This document shows positions 1-6,444 of a stretch of 13,451 bases of DNA, one piece after another. The notes below the pieces were generated by a model. That model made no database searches, was not told the origin of the DNA, and was given only the letters and a program-made list of their open reading frames with translations. The position numbers and the translations under genes were made by a program. How positions within the stretch are numbered: the stretch's first letter is position 1; every line of letters starts with the position of its first letter. Source of the DNA: Trebonia sp. (GTDB taxonomy: Bacteria; Actinomycetota; Actinomycetes; Streptosporangiales; Streptosporangiaceae); contig JASHXJ010000293.1 in NCBI GenBank assembly GCA_030043595.1, forward strand, positions 1 to 13,451, read 5' to 3'.

Positions 1-6
1 CGTCGG

Positions 7-39
7 CGCGGCGGGGGCGCGGCGGGGGCGCGGCGGGGG
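7..39. repeat. 11-bp G-rich tandem repeat, three copies
   Basis: The unit CGCGGCGGGGG occurs three times back to back (7-17, 18-28, 29-39). Each copy carries a run of five G on the plus strand. Two plus frames stay open through it, so it could lie in the end of an upstream gene or in the spacer before the 133-720 gene; the window edge prevents a decision. The spaced G-runs could favour unusual DNA structure, but there are only three full runs. Confidence 0.8.
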
Positions 40-97
40 CTGCCGGCCGCGCCCGGTCCTCGTCGCGAAGCCTCTCCTTCCCCGAAACCCGATGGTG

Positions 98-125
98 TTG
101 ACCAGCCTGTCCACGGGTGTAAGCA
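98..125 (+). promoter_or_regulatory. possible promoter of the 133-720 gene
   Basis: TTGACC at 98-103 matches the actinobacterial -35 element. It is followed after 16 nt by TAAGCA (120-125), a weak -10, which lies 7 nt before the ATG at 133 and so would give a leaderless mRNA. A second candidate -10, CATAAT at 124-129, has a better hexamer but a 20-nt spacer. The stretch from about 118 to 142 is markedly more AT-rich than its surroundings, as expected for a promoter. Confidence 0.4.
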
Positions 126-132
126 TAATTAC

Positions 133-720
133 ATGCATACAGGGCAAGACGAAGATGGCGGCGAAAGCGAAGGCGAAAGCACGAGCACGAGCGCGAGCGG
201 CGTCGGTGAGCAGGTGCGCGGCTGGTTCGCGGGCCGGCTGCCCGGTGAGTGGTTCACCGGCCAGCCGGACGTCGTGGTCGACCGCGAGGAGATCACCATC
301 GTCGGGACGCTGCCCGAGCCCGAGGGAACGGGCGAGGACGCGACCGGCGCCGAGCGGGCCGCGGCCGCCGAGGGCAGGATAAAGCGGTTCCGCGAGGAGA
401 CGCGGGCGCGGCGGATCGAGATGGCGCGCGAGGCCGAGCACCGGTTCCGCCGCAAGGTCGCCTGGGGGGCCCGCTGCGGCGACCGCAGCGAGATGTTCAC
501 CACCTTGTCGGTTCCGGTGATGACCCGGTTGCGGCAGTCCGAACGCCGCGTGCTCGACACCCTCGTGGACGCCGGCGTCGCCCGCAGCCGCAGCGACGCG
601 CTCGCGTGGTGCGTGCGGCTGACCGGCGAGCACGCCGACTCGTGGCTGACAGACCTGCGCACCGCGCTGCGCCGCGTGGAAGAGGTACGGGCGCAAGGGC
701 CGGCCTCCGCCGGCGCCTGA
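133..720 (+). CDS. hypothetical protein, possible ribbon-helix-helix domain
   Basis: A 195-residue soluble protein with no enzyme motif that I recognise. Residues 1-24 are acidic and Ser/Glu/Gly-rich and probably disordered. Residues 30-60 contain a Trp/Phe-rich patch (GWFAGRLPGEWF) followed by VVVDREEITIVGTLPE. Residues 75-110 form a highly charged, probably helical stretch. Residues 121-165 (MFTTLSVPVM, then LVDAGVARSRSDALAWCVR) follow the strand-helix-helix pattern of ribbon-helix-helix DNA-binding proteins, including the typical 'SRSDAL' turn; this is inference, not a database match. The frame is open back to the window edge. I take ATG 133 because it sits just after an AT-rich promoter-like stretch; there is no Shine-Dalgarno. 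GTG 214, with GGTGAG 3 nt before it, is an alternative. It is followed by a 183-bp spacer and the prenyltransferase gene. Confidence 0.75.
   Translation: MHTGQDEDGGESEGESTSTSASGVGEQVRGWFAGRLPGEWFTGQPDVVVDREEITIVGTLPEPEGTGEDATGAERAAAAEGRIKRFREETRARRIEMAREAEHRFRRKVAWGARCGDRSEMFTTLSVPVMTRLRQSERRVLDTLVDAGVARSRSDALAWCVRLTGEHADSWLTDLRTALRRVEEVRAQGPASAGA
160..198 (+). repeat. low-complexity coding repeat
   Basis: Within the disordered N-terminus of the 133-720 protein, GGCGAAAGC occurs twice in close succession and is followed by the 6-mers ACGAGC, ACGAGC and GCGAGC. They encode the alternating Glu/Ser/Gly and Ser/Thr stretch. This looks like replication-slippage expansion of a disordered segment. 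Confidence 0.5.
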
Positions 721-775
721 GCGGGCGGGAAGGACCGAGGTAACGCGACCCTGAATTCCAGCTGACGCTTCCCTG

Positions 776-795
776 CAGCCTGCCTTCGAAGGCTG
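776..795. other. hairpin/palindrome after the 133-720 gene
   Basis: GCCTTCGAAGGC (782-793) is a perfect 12-bp palindrome. An alternative fold pairs CAGCCT (776-781) with AGGCTG (790-795) around an 8-nt loop. It lies 56 nt after the upstream stop codon and could act as a terminator without a T-tract or as a protein-binding palindrome; nothing in the sequence decides between these. Confidence 0.35.
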
Positions 796-829
796 TATGA
801 GACGCCGCGCGAAGCTGCCGGATTCGGAT

Positions 830-853
830 ACGGTGACTAGGGATGATCACCGT
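830..853. promoter_or_regulatory. inverted repeat upstream of the prenyltransferase gene
   Basis: ACGGTGA (830-836) and TCACCGT (847-853) form a perfect 7-bp inverted repeat with a 10-nt spacer. A TAnnnT hexamer, TACGGT (829-834), overlaps the left arm, so the repeat is placed like an operator over a promoter; no good -35 is visible. An RNA hairpin is the alternative reading. Confidence 0.35.
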
Positions 854-888
854 GGCGAGCTTGGGTGGGCCCGGGCGCGCTCAAGCGC

Positions 889-895
889 GGGGAAG
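889..895 (+). promoter_or_regulatory. ribosome binding site deciding the start at 904
   Basis: GGGGAAG lies 8 nt before ATG 904. It supports this start over the in-frame GTG at 865, whose extra 13 residues (GPGALKRGEG and flanks) are not expected in the family. Confidence 0.7.
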
Positions 896-903
896 GTCGG
901 TTC

Positions 904-1665
904 ATGGGACTTCGCGACCTGGCGTACCGGCTGTACGAGCGCAGGCTCGAGGCGTCGCTGTCAGGTAAGGCGATACCGCGGCACGTCGGCGTGATGTGCG
1001 ACGGCAACCGGCGCTGGGCCCGGATGGCGGGCCATGCGGACGTCAGCAAGGGCCACCGCAAGGGCGCTGACAAGATCTTCGAGCTGCTCCAGTGGTGCAA
1101 GGAGACCGGCGTCGAGGTGGTCACGCTGTGGCTGCTGTCGACCGACAACCTCAGCCGGCCGAAGAAGGAACTCGAGGCCCTGCTGCCGATCATCGAGGAC
1201 ACGGTCAGCGGCCTTGTCGACGAACAGTGGCACGTGAACCCGATGGGCGCGCTCGACCTGCTGCCCGACCACACCGCGCGCATTCTCAAGCAAGCCGCGG
1301 AGACCACCGCGAACAATCCGGGCCTGCTCGTCAACGTGGCGGTCGGGTATGGCGGGCGGCGCGAGATCGCCGACGCGGTCCGTTCGCTGCTCGTCGAGCA
1401 CGCGAGCCGGGGTACCACGATCGAGCAGCTAGCCGAGGTTCTCGACGTCGAGCACATCGCCGAGCACCTGTACACGGCCGGCCAGCCCGACCCGGATCTG
1501 GTCATCAGGACCAGCGGTGAACAGCGGCTCGGCGGATTCCTGCTCTGGCAGTCAACGCACTCGGAGTTCTATTTCTGCGACGCCTACTGGCCCGCGTTCC
1601 GCAAGGTTGACTTCCTGCGAGCGCTCCGCTCGTATTCCGAACGTAACCGTAGGTTTGGCGTATAG
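904..1665 (+). CDS. uppS: isoprenyl transferase (cis-prenyltransferase, UppS / Z-FPP synthase family)
   Basis: This enzyme condenses isopentenyl diphosphate in cis onto an allylic diphosphate to supply polyprenyl phosphate for cell-envelope glycan carriers. The protein has 253 residues, the normal family length. The signature HVGVMCDGNRRWAR (27-40) contains the catalytic Asp33 and the Asn/Arg/Arg diphosphate-binding loop. STDNLSRP (79-86) matches the family S-x-[DE]-N-x-x-RP motif. DLVIRTSGEQRL (198-209), followed by FLLWQ and SEFYF (Glu221, Mg2+ site), supplies the second substrate-binding region. Actinobacteria usually carry two paralogues: a long-chain one near recO and a short-chain Z-farnesyl diphosphate synthase like Rv1086. 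A phoH2 neighbour suggests the short-chain type, an inference from context only. The uppS symbol is the family name, not proof of product length. The start is set by the GGGGAAG ribosome binding site. Confidence 0.93.
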   Translation: MGLRDLAYRLYERRLEASLSGKAIPRHVGVMCDGNRRWARMAGHADVSKGHRKGADKIFELLQWCKETGVEVVTLWLLSTDNLSRPKKELEALLPIIEDTVSGLVDEQWHVNPMGALDLLPDHTARILKQAAETTANNPGLLVNVAVGYGGRREIADAVRSLLVEHASRGTTIEQLAEVLDVEHIAEHLYTAGQPDPDLVIRTSGEQRLGGFLLWQSTHSEFYFCDAYWPAFRKVDFLRALRSYSERNRRFGV

Positions 1666-1682
1666 CCTGCTCAGTTATCGTT

Positions 1683-1702
1683 GCCGGGTACTTTCACCCG
1701 GC
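1683..1702 (+). other. hairpin after the prenyltransferase stop codon
   Basis: GCCGGGT (1683-1689) pairs perfectly with ACCCGGC (1696-1702) around the loop ACTTTC, 17 nt after the stop codon. There is no T-tract, so this would be a weak or non-canonical terminator. Part of it is echoed downstream: CGGGTACTTTCA (1685-1696) recurs as CGGGTACCTTCA (1711-1722), one mismatch in 12. Confidence 0.45.
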
Positions 1703-1714
1703 CGGGAAGACGGG

Positions 1715-1720
1715 TACCTT
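1715..1720 (+). promoter_or_regulatory. candidate -10 element for phoH2
   Basis: TACCTT fits the TAnnnT -10 pattern. Transcription from about 1727 would give a leader of roughly 190 nt before the phoH2 GTG. No convincing -35 sits 16-18 nt upstream, so this is a weak call. Confidence 0.25.
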
Positions 1721-1787
1721 CAGTAGTGGCGGGCGGCTCTCAAGGTCGCCCCCCGCGGGAGGCCCCCTGACGTCTGCACGTGCGACG

Positions 1788-1866
1788 CGAGGGCCGGTGC
1801 GGCCCTCGAGGGGCAGCCCCGGTCCGTCCGACACGTCTCCCAGGGTTACCCGGGGGAATGGCGTGT
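1788..1866 (+). other. structured leader region upstream of phoH2 (two strong hairpins)
   Basis: The first hairpin pairs CGAGGGCCG (1788-1796) with CGGCCCTCG (1800-1808), 9 bp around a GTG triloop. The second runs from 1831 to 1866: ACACG pairs with CGTGT at the base, TCTCCC (1836-1841) pairs with GGGGGA (1852-1857) with one G-U, then after a bulged A GGG pairs with CCC around a TTA loop. Neither has a T-tract, so they are not ordinary terminators. They occupy the 249-bp spacer before phoH2 and could form a regulatory leader. I could not match them to a riboswitch class that I know. Confidence 0.45.
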
Positions 1867-1902
1867 CCTGTCCGCGGCGCCGGTACCCAATTCCGGCCGC
1901 CC

Positions 1903-1909
1903 AGGGGAG
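1903..1909 (+). promoter_or_regulatory. ribosome binding site deciding the GTG start at 1915
   Basis: AGGGGAG ends 5 nt before GTG 1915. This start removes 45 in-frame residues of Gly/Pro/Arg-rich sequence that cover the leader hairpins and puts the PIN domain right at the N-terminus, as in PhoH2 proteins. Confidence 0.75.
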
Positions 1910-1914
1910 CATGC

Positions 1915-3219
1915 GTGGCCAACTCTGTGCACCGTCGTACCTATGTCCTCGACACGAGCGTCATGCTCGCCGACCCGGCCGCCTGCACGCGATTCGACGA
2001 ACATCACGTCGTCTTGCCGGTCGTGGTCATTACCGAGCTTGAGGCGAAGCGTCACCATCCTGAGCTGGGCTATTTCGCCCGCCAGGCCCTCCGGTACCTC
2101 GACGACCTCCGGATCACGTACGGGCGCCTTGACACCGAGCTTCCTGTCGGAACGCTCGGCGGCACCGCCCGCGTGGAGCTCAACCACATCGATTCGCAGG
2201 TGCTCCCGGCCGGGTTCCGGCTCGGGGACAACGACACGCGAATCCTGTCGGTCGCGCGCAGCCTCGCCGACGAGGGGCACGACGTGGTCCTCGTCAGCAA
2301 GGACCTGCCCTTGCGGGTCAAGGCGGCGTCCATCGGAATCGAGGCTCAGGAGTACCGGGCGGAACTGCCGGTCGACTCCGGCTGGACGGGCATGGCTGAA
2401 CTGTCCGTGACCAGCCGCGACGTAGAGGAACTGTACGAGCACGGCGTGCTTGACTGCGCGGCCGCCCGCGATTTCCCCTGTCACACGGGGCTCGTGCTGC
2501 ACACCGGCAGTGCGAGCGCACTGGCCCGGGTCCGCCCGGACAAGCAGATCCAGCTGGTACGCGGGGACCGTGAGGCGTTCGGCCTGCACGGCAGGTCCGC
2601 CGAACAGCGCGTGGGCCTTGACCTGCTCCTCGACCCCGACGTCGGCATCATCTCGCTCGGCGGCAGGGCAGGGACGGGAAAGTCGGCGCTCGCCCTCTGC
2701 GCCGGCCTGGAGGCCGTCATGGAGCGCCGCCAGCACCGCAAGGTCATCGTCTTCCGGCCGCTGTACGCGGTCGGCGGCCAGGACCTCGGCTACCTGCCCG
2801 GCTCAGAGGCGGACAAGATGAACCCGTGGGCCCAGGCGGTCTACGACACCCTGTCGGCGCTGACCACGCAGGACGTGATCGACGAGGTGCTCGCCCGTGA
2901 CATGTTCGAGGTGCTGCCGCTGACGCACATCCGCGGCCGCTCGCTGCACGACGCGTTCGTGATCGTGGACGAGGCGCAGTCGCTCGAGCGCGGCGTGCTG
3001 CTCACCGTGCTCTCCCGCATCGGCACCGGGTCCCGCGTCGTGCTCACGCACGACATCGCGCAGCGGGACAACCTCCGCGTCGGCCGCCACGACGGCGTGG
3101 TGGCGGTGATCGAGAAGCTCAAGGGTCACCCGCTGTTCGCGCATGTCACACTCACCCGCTCGGAGCGGTCCGCGATCGCTGCTCTCGTTACCGACCTCCT
3201 GGAGGACCCAGCCCTCTAA
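1915..3219 (+). CDS. phoH2: PhoH2: PIN-domain/PhoH ATPase fusion protein
   Basis: PhoH2 proteins couple an N-terminal VapC-like PIN ribonuclease to a C-terminal PhoH ATPase and act as ATP-dependent RNA-unwinding ribonucleases. The 434-residue length fits mycobacterial Rv1095. PIN domain (about 8-150): YVLDTSVMLADP with Asp13, VVVITELEAKRHH with Glu41, then LGDNDTRIL and LVSKDLPLRVKA for the remaining acidic metal-binding positions; the nuclease site looks intact. PhoH domain (about 220-430): Walker A GRAGTGKS with Lys256 and Walker B FVIVDEAQS with Asp352/Glu353. In mycobacteria a small antitoxin gene, phoAT, precedes and overlaps phoH2; I see no convincing equivalent here, only a structured spacer. 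The TAA stop is part of the -10-like element of the next gene. Confidence 0.95.
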   Translation: MANSVHRRTYVLDTSVMLADPAACTRFDEHHVVLPVVVITELEAKRHHPELGYFARQALRYLDDLRITYGRLDTELPVGTLGGTARVELNHIDSQVLPAGFRLGDNDTRILSVARSLADEGHDVVLVSKDLPLRVKAASIGIEAQEYRAELPVDSGWTGMAELSVTSRDVEELYEHGVLDCAAARDFPCHTGLVLHTGSASALARVRPDKQIQLVRGDREAFGLHGRSAEQRVGLDLLLDPDVGIISLGGRAGTGKSALALCAGLEAVMERRQHRKVIVFRPLYAVGGQDLGYLPGSEADKMNPWAQAVYDTLSALTTQDVIDEVLARDMFEVLPLTHIRGRSLHDAFVIVDEAQSLERGVLLTVLSRIGTGSRVVLTHDIAQRDNLRVGRHDGVVAVIEKLKGHPLFAHVTLTRSERSAIAALVTDLLEDPAL

Positions 3220-3222
3220 ACT
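3217..3222 (+). promoter_or_regulatory. -10 element for a leaderless start of the GT2 gene
   Basis: TAAACT (TAnnnT) overlaps the TAA stop of phoH2 and ends 6 nt before GTG 3229, so transcription could begin at the start codon itself. No Shine-Dalgarno lies at a usable distance: the GGAGG at 3200-3204 is 24 nt away. No -35 is evident. Confidence 0.45.
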
Positions 3223-3228
3223 GCACCT

Positions 3229-4338
3229 GTGACCGGAGTCATGGGCAAGGACCACAATCACCATTCCGAACGGACCGTCGCGTCTCCCCAGGGCATGCAT
3301 TTCTCCGCTGGGGAGACCGCGACGCTTCCGGCGGTCTCGGTGGTTATGCCGGTCCGTGACGAGGAAAAGCACCTGGCCGATTCTGTGACCCGGGTGCTCG
3401 CGCAGGATTACCCGGGCGGGTTCGAGCTGATTGTCGCCGTCGGACCCTCCCGGGACCGCACCGAGCAGATCGCGCGCGAGCTGGCGCGGGCCGACGGGCG
3501 GATCACCGTGGTGGCCAACCCGTCGGGGCGGATCTCCTCCGCGATGAACGCCGCGATCAAGGCGGCGCGCTACGGCGTCATCACGCGCATCGACGGCCAC
3601 GCCCTCCTGCCGGCCGGCTACCTGCTGACCGCGGTGCGCACGCTCCTGGCGACCGGCGCGGCGGACGTCGGCGGCGTGATGGCGGCGGTGGGCGTCTCGC
3701 ACTTCGAGCAGGCGGTCGCCTGGGCGATGACCTCGCCCGCCGGGGTCGGCGCGGCCGCGAACCACACCGGCGGTGATGCGGGCCCCGCGGACACCGTCTA
3801 CCTGGGGGTCTACCGCCGGGAGGCGATCGAGCTGGTCGGCGGCTATGACGAGACCATGATCGTGGCCGAGGACTGGGAACTGAACTACCGGATCCGGGCT
3901 GCCGGCGGCCTCGTCTGGTTCACCCCTGAACTGCGGGTCACGTACCGGCCGCGCTCGAGCCTGGTGGCGCTGGCCAGGCAGCACTTCCGCTACGGGCGCT
4001 GGCGCCGCGTCGTCGCGCGGCGCTACCCGGAAACGGTCAACAGGCGCTACCTGGCCCCGCCGGCCGCCACGGCGCTCAACCTCGCCGGCGCCGCCCTGGG
4101 CATCGCCGGACTTGTGTCGTGGCTGGCCAGCGCGCCTTCGGACCTGCACTGGCTCACCCTCGGATTCGTCATTCCTGTCGTCTACCTGGCCGGGATCACG
4201 GCCGTGGCGGCGGTGTCCGCCCGTGACCTGCCGCTCCCAGTGCGGGCGCGGGTGCCGCTGGTGCTTGCCACGATGCACACGTGCTGGGGCGCCGGGTTCC
4301 TGACCAGTCCGCGTCGTTTCGCTCGCAGGAATGGCTGA
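3229..4338 (+). CDS. family 2 glycosyltransferase, membrane-anchored (ExoA-like)
   Basis: A 369-residue GT-A fold glycosyltransferase that likely transfers a sugar from a nucleotide-sugar at the cytoplasmic face of the membrane. The catalytic domain (about 34-265) starts at VSVVMPVRDEEKHL, the nucleotide-binding strand of GT2. RIDGHA (120-125) replaces the DxD motif as in ExoA-type enzymes, and AEDWELNYRIR (213-223) supplies the general base region. YRPRSSLVALARQHFRYGRW is the conserved post-catalytic helix. Three hydrophobic segments follow (about 280-300, 309-330, 341-360). Acceptor and donor cannot be read. It begins 9 nt after phoH2 with a TAAACT hexamer before the GTG; ATG 3241 is an alternative start but has no better signal. 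The aminotransferase starts 11 nt after its stop, so the two may be co-transcribed. Confidence 0.92.
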   Translation: MTGVMGKDHNHHSERTVASPQGMHFSAGETATLPAVSVVMPVRDEEKHLADSVTRVLAQDYPGGFELIVAVGPSRDRTEQIARELARADGRITVVANPSGRISSAMNAAIKAARYGVITRIDGHALLPAGYLLTAVRTLLATGAADVGGVMAAVGVSHFEQAVAWAMTSPAGVGAAANHTGGDAGPADTVYLGVYRREAIELVGGYDETMIVAEDWELNYRIRAAGGLVWFTPELRVTYRPRSSLVALARQHFRYGRWRRVVARRYPETVNRRYLAPPAATALNLAGAALGIAGLVSWLASAPSDLHWLTLGFVIPVVYLAGITAVAAVSARDLPLPVRARVPLVLATMHTCWGAGFLTSPRRFARRNG

Positions 4339-4342
4339 CAAT
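4337..4342 (+). promoter_or_regulatory. -10-like element before the aminotransferase start
   Basis: GACAAT matches four of six TATAAT positions, overlaps the TGA stop of the GT2 gene, and ends 7 nt before ATG 4350. There is no Shine-Dalgarno (the nearest AGGA is 19 nt away). Either leaderless initiation or coupling to the upstream gene is possible. Confidence 0.35.
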
Positions 4343-4349
4343 AGACCGC

Positions 4350-5723
4350 ATGGGCTTCGATCTCGGCGCTGAACTCGCGGCTGTGCGCGGCCAGGGCTAC
4401 GACCTGCACAGCCGGTACCTGAACCCGCAGCTGCCGCGCACGCTGCACACGATCGGGTTCGACAAGATCTACGAGCGGGGTGAGGGCGCCTACCTGTACG
4501 ACGCCGAGGGCAACGCCTACGCCGACTTCCTGTCCGGCTTCGGGGTGTTCGCGGCAGGGCGCAGCCACCCGGTGATCCGCAAGGCCCTGCACGACGCCCT
4601 GGACATGGACTTCGCGTCGTGGACTCAGTTCGACTGCCCGCCCATCTCCGGACTGCTCGCGCAGCGGCTGCTGGCCAGGGCGCCCGGTCTGGACCGGGTG
4701 TTCTTCTGCAACAGCGGCACCGAGGCCGTCGAGTCGGCGCTGAAGTTCGCGCGCCACGCGACCGGCCGCGGCCGGATCGTCTACGCCGTCCACGCGTTCC
4801 ACGGACTGACCGCGGGGTCGCTGTCCGTCAACGGCGCGGAGGAGTTCCGCAAGGGCTTCGGGCCGCTGCTGCCGGGCGCGCAGATCCCGCTCGGCGACAT
4901 CGGCGCGCTGGACGCGGAACTGCGCAAGGGCGACGTAGCGGCGATGATCGTCGAGCCGGTGCAGGGCCACGGCGTGCTGATGACTCCGCCCGGCTTCCTG
5001 GCGGAGGCCGCCGCGCTGCTGCACAAGAATGGCGCGCTGCTGATCTGCGACGAGGTGCAGTCCGGGTTCGGGCGGACCGGGAGGTTCTTCTCCTACCAGC
5101 ACGAGGACGTCCGCCCGGACATCGTCACCGTGGCCAAGGCGCTGTCGGGCGGGTACGTCCCGGTCGGCGCGATGCTCGCCACGGAGAAGGTGTTCGGCTC
5201 GGTCTACTCCTCGATGGACCGGGTGATGGTGCACAGCGCCACGTTCAAGGCGGGCCCGCTGGCGATGGCCGCCGGGCTGGCCACGCTCGCGGTCATCGAG
5301 GACGAGGGCCTGGTCGAGAACGCCGCCCGGGTGGGCGAGTCGCTGCGCTCGGGGCTCGCCGCGCTGGCCGGGCAGTCCGACCTGATCGCGGATGTCCGCG
5401 GGCGCGGGCTGATGATCGGCATCGAGTTCGGCCGGCCGTCCGGGATGCGCGCGCGGGCCGGATGGGCCATGCTGCAGAAGGCCAGGGTCGGGCTGTTCGC
5501 GCAGATGGTCGTGGTCGCGCTGTTCCAGCGGCACCGGATCCTCACCCAGGTGTCCGGGGACCACATGGAAGTGATCAAGCTGATCCCGCCGCTGATCATC
5601 GGCGACGCCGAGGTCAAGCTGTTCAACGAAGCGCTCGCTGACGTCATGCAGGACGCCAGCAAGGGGTCAGGGCTCATGTGGGACTTCGGCCGGACGCTGA
5701 TCAAGCAGGCGGTCCGCTCCTGA
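4350..5723 (+). CDS. class III PLP-dependent aminotransferase
   Basis: A 457-residue fold-type I aminotransferase of the ornithine/GABA/glutamate-1-semialdehyde superfamily. Visible signatures: cofactor phosphate loop CNSGTEAVESALK (120-132), FHG (150-152), EPVQGHGV, LICDEVQSGFGRTG with Asp234 (pyridine nitrogen) and Gln237, and VAKALSGGYVPVGA with the Schiff-base Lys263. The N-terminus (YLNPQLPRTLHTIGFDK) and the long C-terminus ending in WDFGRTLIKQ resemble a subgroup annotated only as 'aspartate aminotransferase family' and have some likeness to HpnO, the hopanoid aminotransferase; the substrate is not decided. The preceding glycosyltransferase and the facing cytidylyltransferase suggest that it aminates an envelope precursor (inference). 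An in-frame start at 4281 is rejected because it would run 58 bp into the upstream gene. Its last 23 bp overlap the end of the minus-strand cytidylyltransferase gene. Confidence 0.92.
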   Translation: MGFDLGAELAAVRGQGYDLHSRYLNPQLPRTLHTIGFDKIYERGEGAYLYDAEGNAYADFLSGFGVFAAGRSHPVIRKALHDALDMDFASWTQFDCPPISGLLAQRLLARAPGLDRVFFCNSGTEAVESALKFARHATGRGRIVYAVHAFHGLTAGSLSVNGAEEFRKGFGPLLPGAQIPLGDIGALDAELRKGDVAAMIVEPVQGHGVLMTPPGFLAEAAALLHKNGALLICDEVQSGFGRTGRFFSYQHEDVRPDIVTVAKALSGGYVPVGAMLATEKVFGSVYSSMDRVMVHSATFKAGPLAMAAGLATLAVIEDEGLVENAARVGESLRSGLAALAGQSDLIADVRGRGLMIGIEFGRPSGMRARAGWAMLQKARVGLFAQMVVVALFQRHRILTQVSGDHMEVIKLIPPLIIGDAEVKLFNEALADVMQDASKGSGLMWDFGRTLIKQAVRS

Positions 5724-6408
5724 GCATGGCTTCGGCTACCGCGAGGTCGCCGGGGTACGTCACCTTGATGTTGCGCTCGCTGCCCAGGACCACGTGCACC
5801 GGCACGTCCGGCAGGTAGCGCAGCACAACACCGCAGTCGTCGGTCGGCGTGAAGTCAGGGTCAGCGGCGGCCAGTTCATGCGCCCGCGCGATGACCGACA
5901 GCCGGAAGCACTGCGGGGTCTGGCAGCGGAGCAGGGTTTCCCGTGGCGGGACGTGGGACATCACGCCGTCTTCTGCCACCACGATCGTGTCCGCGGTCGG
6001 GACCGCGGTGCCTGCCGCGTCGTACTTGCCGAGCGCGGTCACGCAGTCCGCGATGATCTGCTGGGTGACCAGGGGGCGGGCTGCGTCGTGCAGCAGGACG
6101 CCCGTGGCCTGCGGGTCGTGCCTGGCGGTCAGGTGGGCGAGCGCGCCGCGGACCGAGTCCGAGCGGGCGGCGCCGCCGGGGATGATGGCACTGACCTGAT
6201 CGCCGACTAGCCTGGCGGACTCCCCGTGGAACGCCGGCGGCATGACCAGCAGCACCTCGTCGACGCCTGGCGCCGCGCGGAACGCGGTCACGCAGTGCTC
6301 GATGAGCGTCCTGCCGCCCAGGGTGAGCAGCTGCTTGGGCGTCGCGCCGCCGAACCGGCTGCCCGCGCCGCCGCCGAGCACGACCGCCACAATCCGGGTC
6401 ACCGTCAC
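5701..6408 (-). CDS. IspD/TarI-family CTP cytidylyltransferase
   Basis: A 235-residue enzyme that transfers CMP from CTP to an alcohol phosphate. In the MEP isoprenoid pathway this is 2-C-methyl-D-erythritol 4-phosphate (IspD); in the related TarI/Bcs1 branch it is ribitol 5-phosphate. Nucleotide-binding loop: VVLGGGAGSRFGG with Arg18, then PKQ with Lys25. LLHDAARP (105-112) binds metal through Asp108. CQTPQCF (162-168), TDDCGVV (189-195) and NIKVTYPGDL (213-222, Lys215) complete the site, so it appears catalytically intact. It is not beside ispF or carD, the usual partners of MEP-pathway ispD in actinobacteria; a DUF5941/phosphatidyltransferase-like gene is divergent from it instead. I therefore leave ispD unassigned. 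The GTG start at 6408 is nearly forced, since an in-frame stop lies 22 nt upstream. Its promoter TTAACC-17-TAAAGT ends 7 nt before the GTG. Confidence 0.9.
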   Translation of the reverse strand: MTVTRIVAVVLGGGAGSRFGGATPKQLLTLGGRTLIEHCVTAFRAAPGVDEVLLVMPPAFHGESARLVGDQVSAIIPGGAARSDSVRGALAHLTARHDPQATGVLLHDAARPLVTQQIIADCVTALGKYDAAGTAVPTADTIVVAEDGVMSHVPPRETLLRCQTPQCFRLSVIARAHELAAADPDFTPTDDCGVVLRYLPDVPVHVVLGSERNIKVTYPGDLAVAEAMLRSGPPA

Positions 6409-6415
6409 ATGCCGG

Positions 6416-6444
6416 ACTTTACTAGCTGTCTATGGCGTGGTTAA
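6416..6444 (-). promoter_or_regulatory. promoter of the cytidylyltransferase gene, leaderless geometry
   Basis: On the minus strand TTAACC (plus 6439-6444) is separated by 17 nt from TAAAGT (plus 6416-6421), which ends 7 nt before the GTG at 6408. This is the best-formed promoter among the protein genes here. The -35 lies in the palindrome GGTTAACC (6439-6446), so the same hexamer is also presented to the divergent gene. Confidence 0.6.

Noticed and set aside
1727..1914. Known riboswitch class (for example the cyclic di-AMP ydaO type) in the phoH2 leader
   Set aside because: I could not find the conserved core sequences of any class that I know; only simple hairpins are supported.
1797..2042. 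81-codon frame overlapping the start of phoH2, considered as a PhoAT-like antitoxin
   Set aside because: It has no ribosome binding site, its composition is typical of a shadow frame, and I cannot see any resemblance to a known antitoxin.
2803..5564. Very long minus-strand open frames opposite the GT2 and aminotransferase genes (512 and 460 codons)
   Set aside because: They mirror the third-position GC of real plus-strand genes, have Arg/His/Gly-rich compositions without motifs, and cover recognisable enzymes on the other strand.
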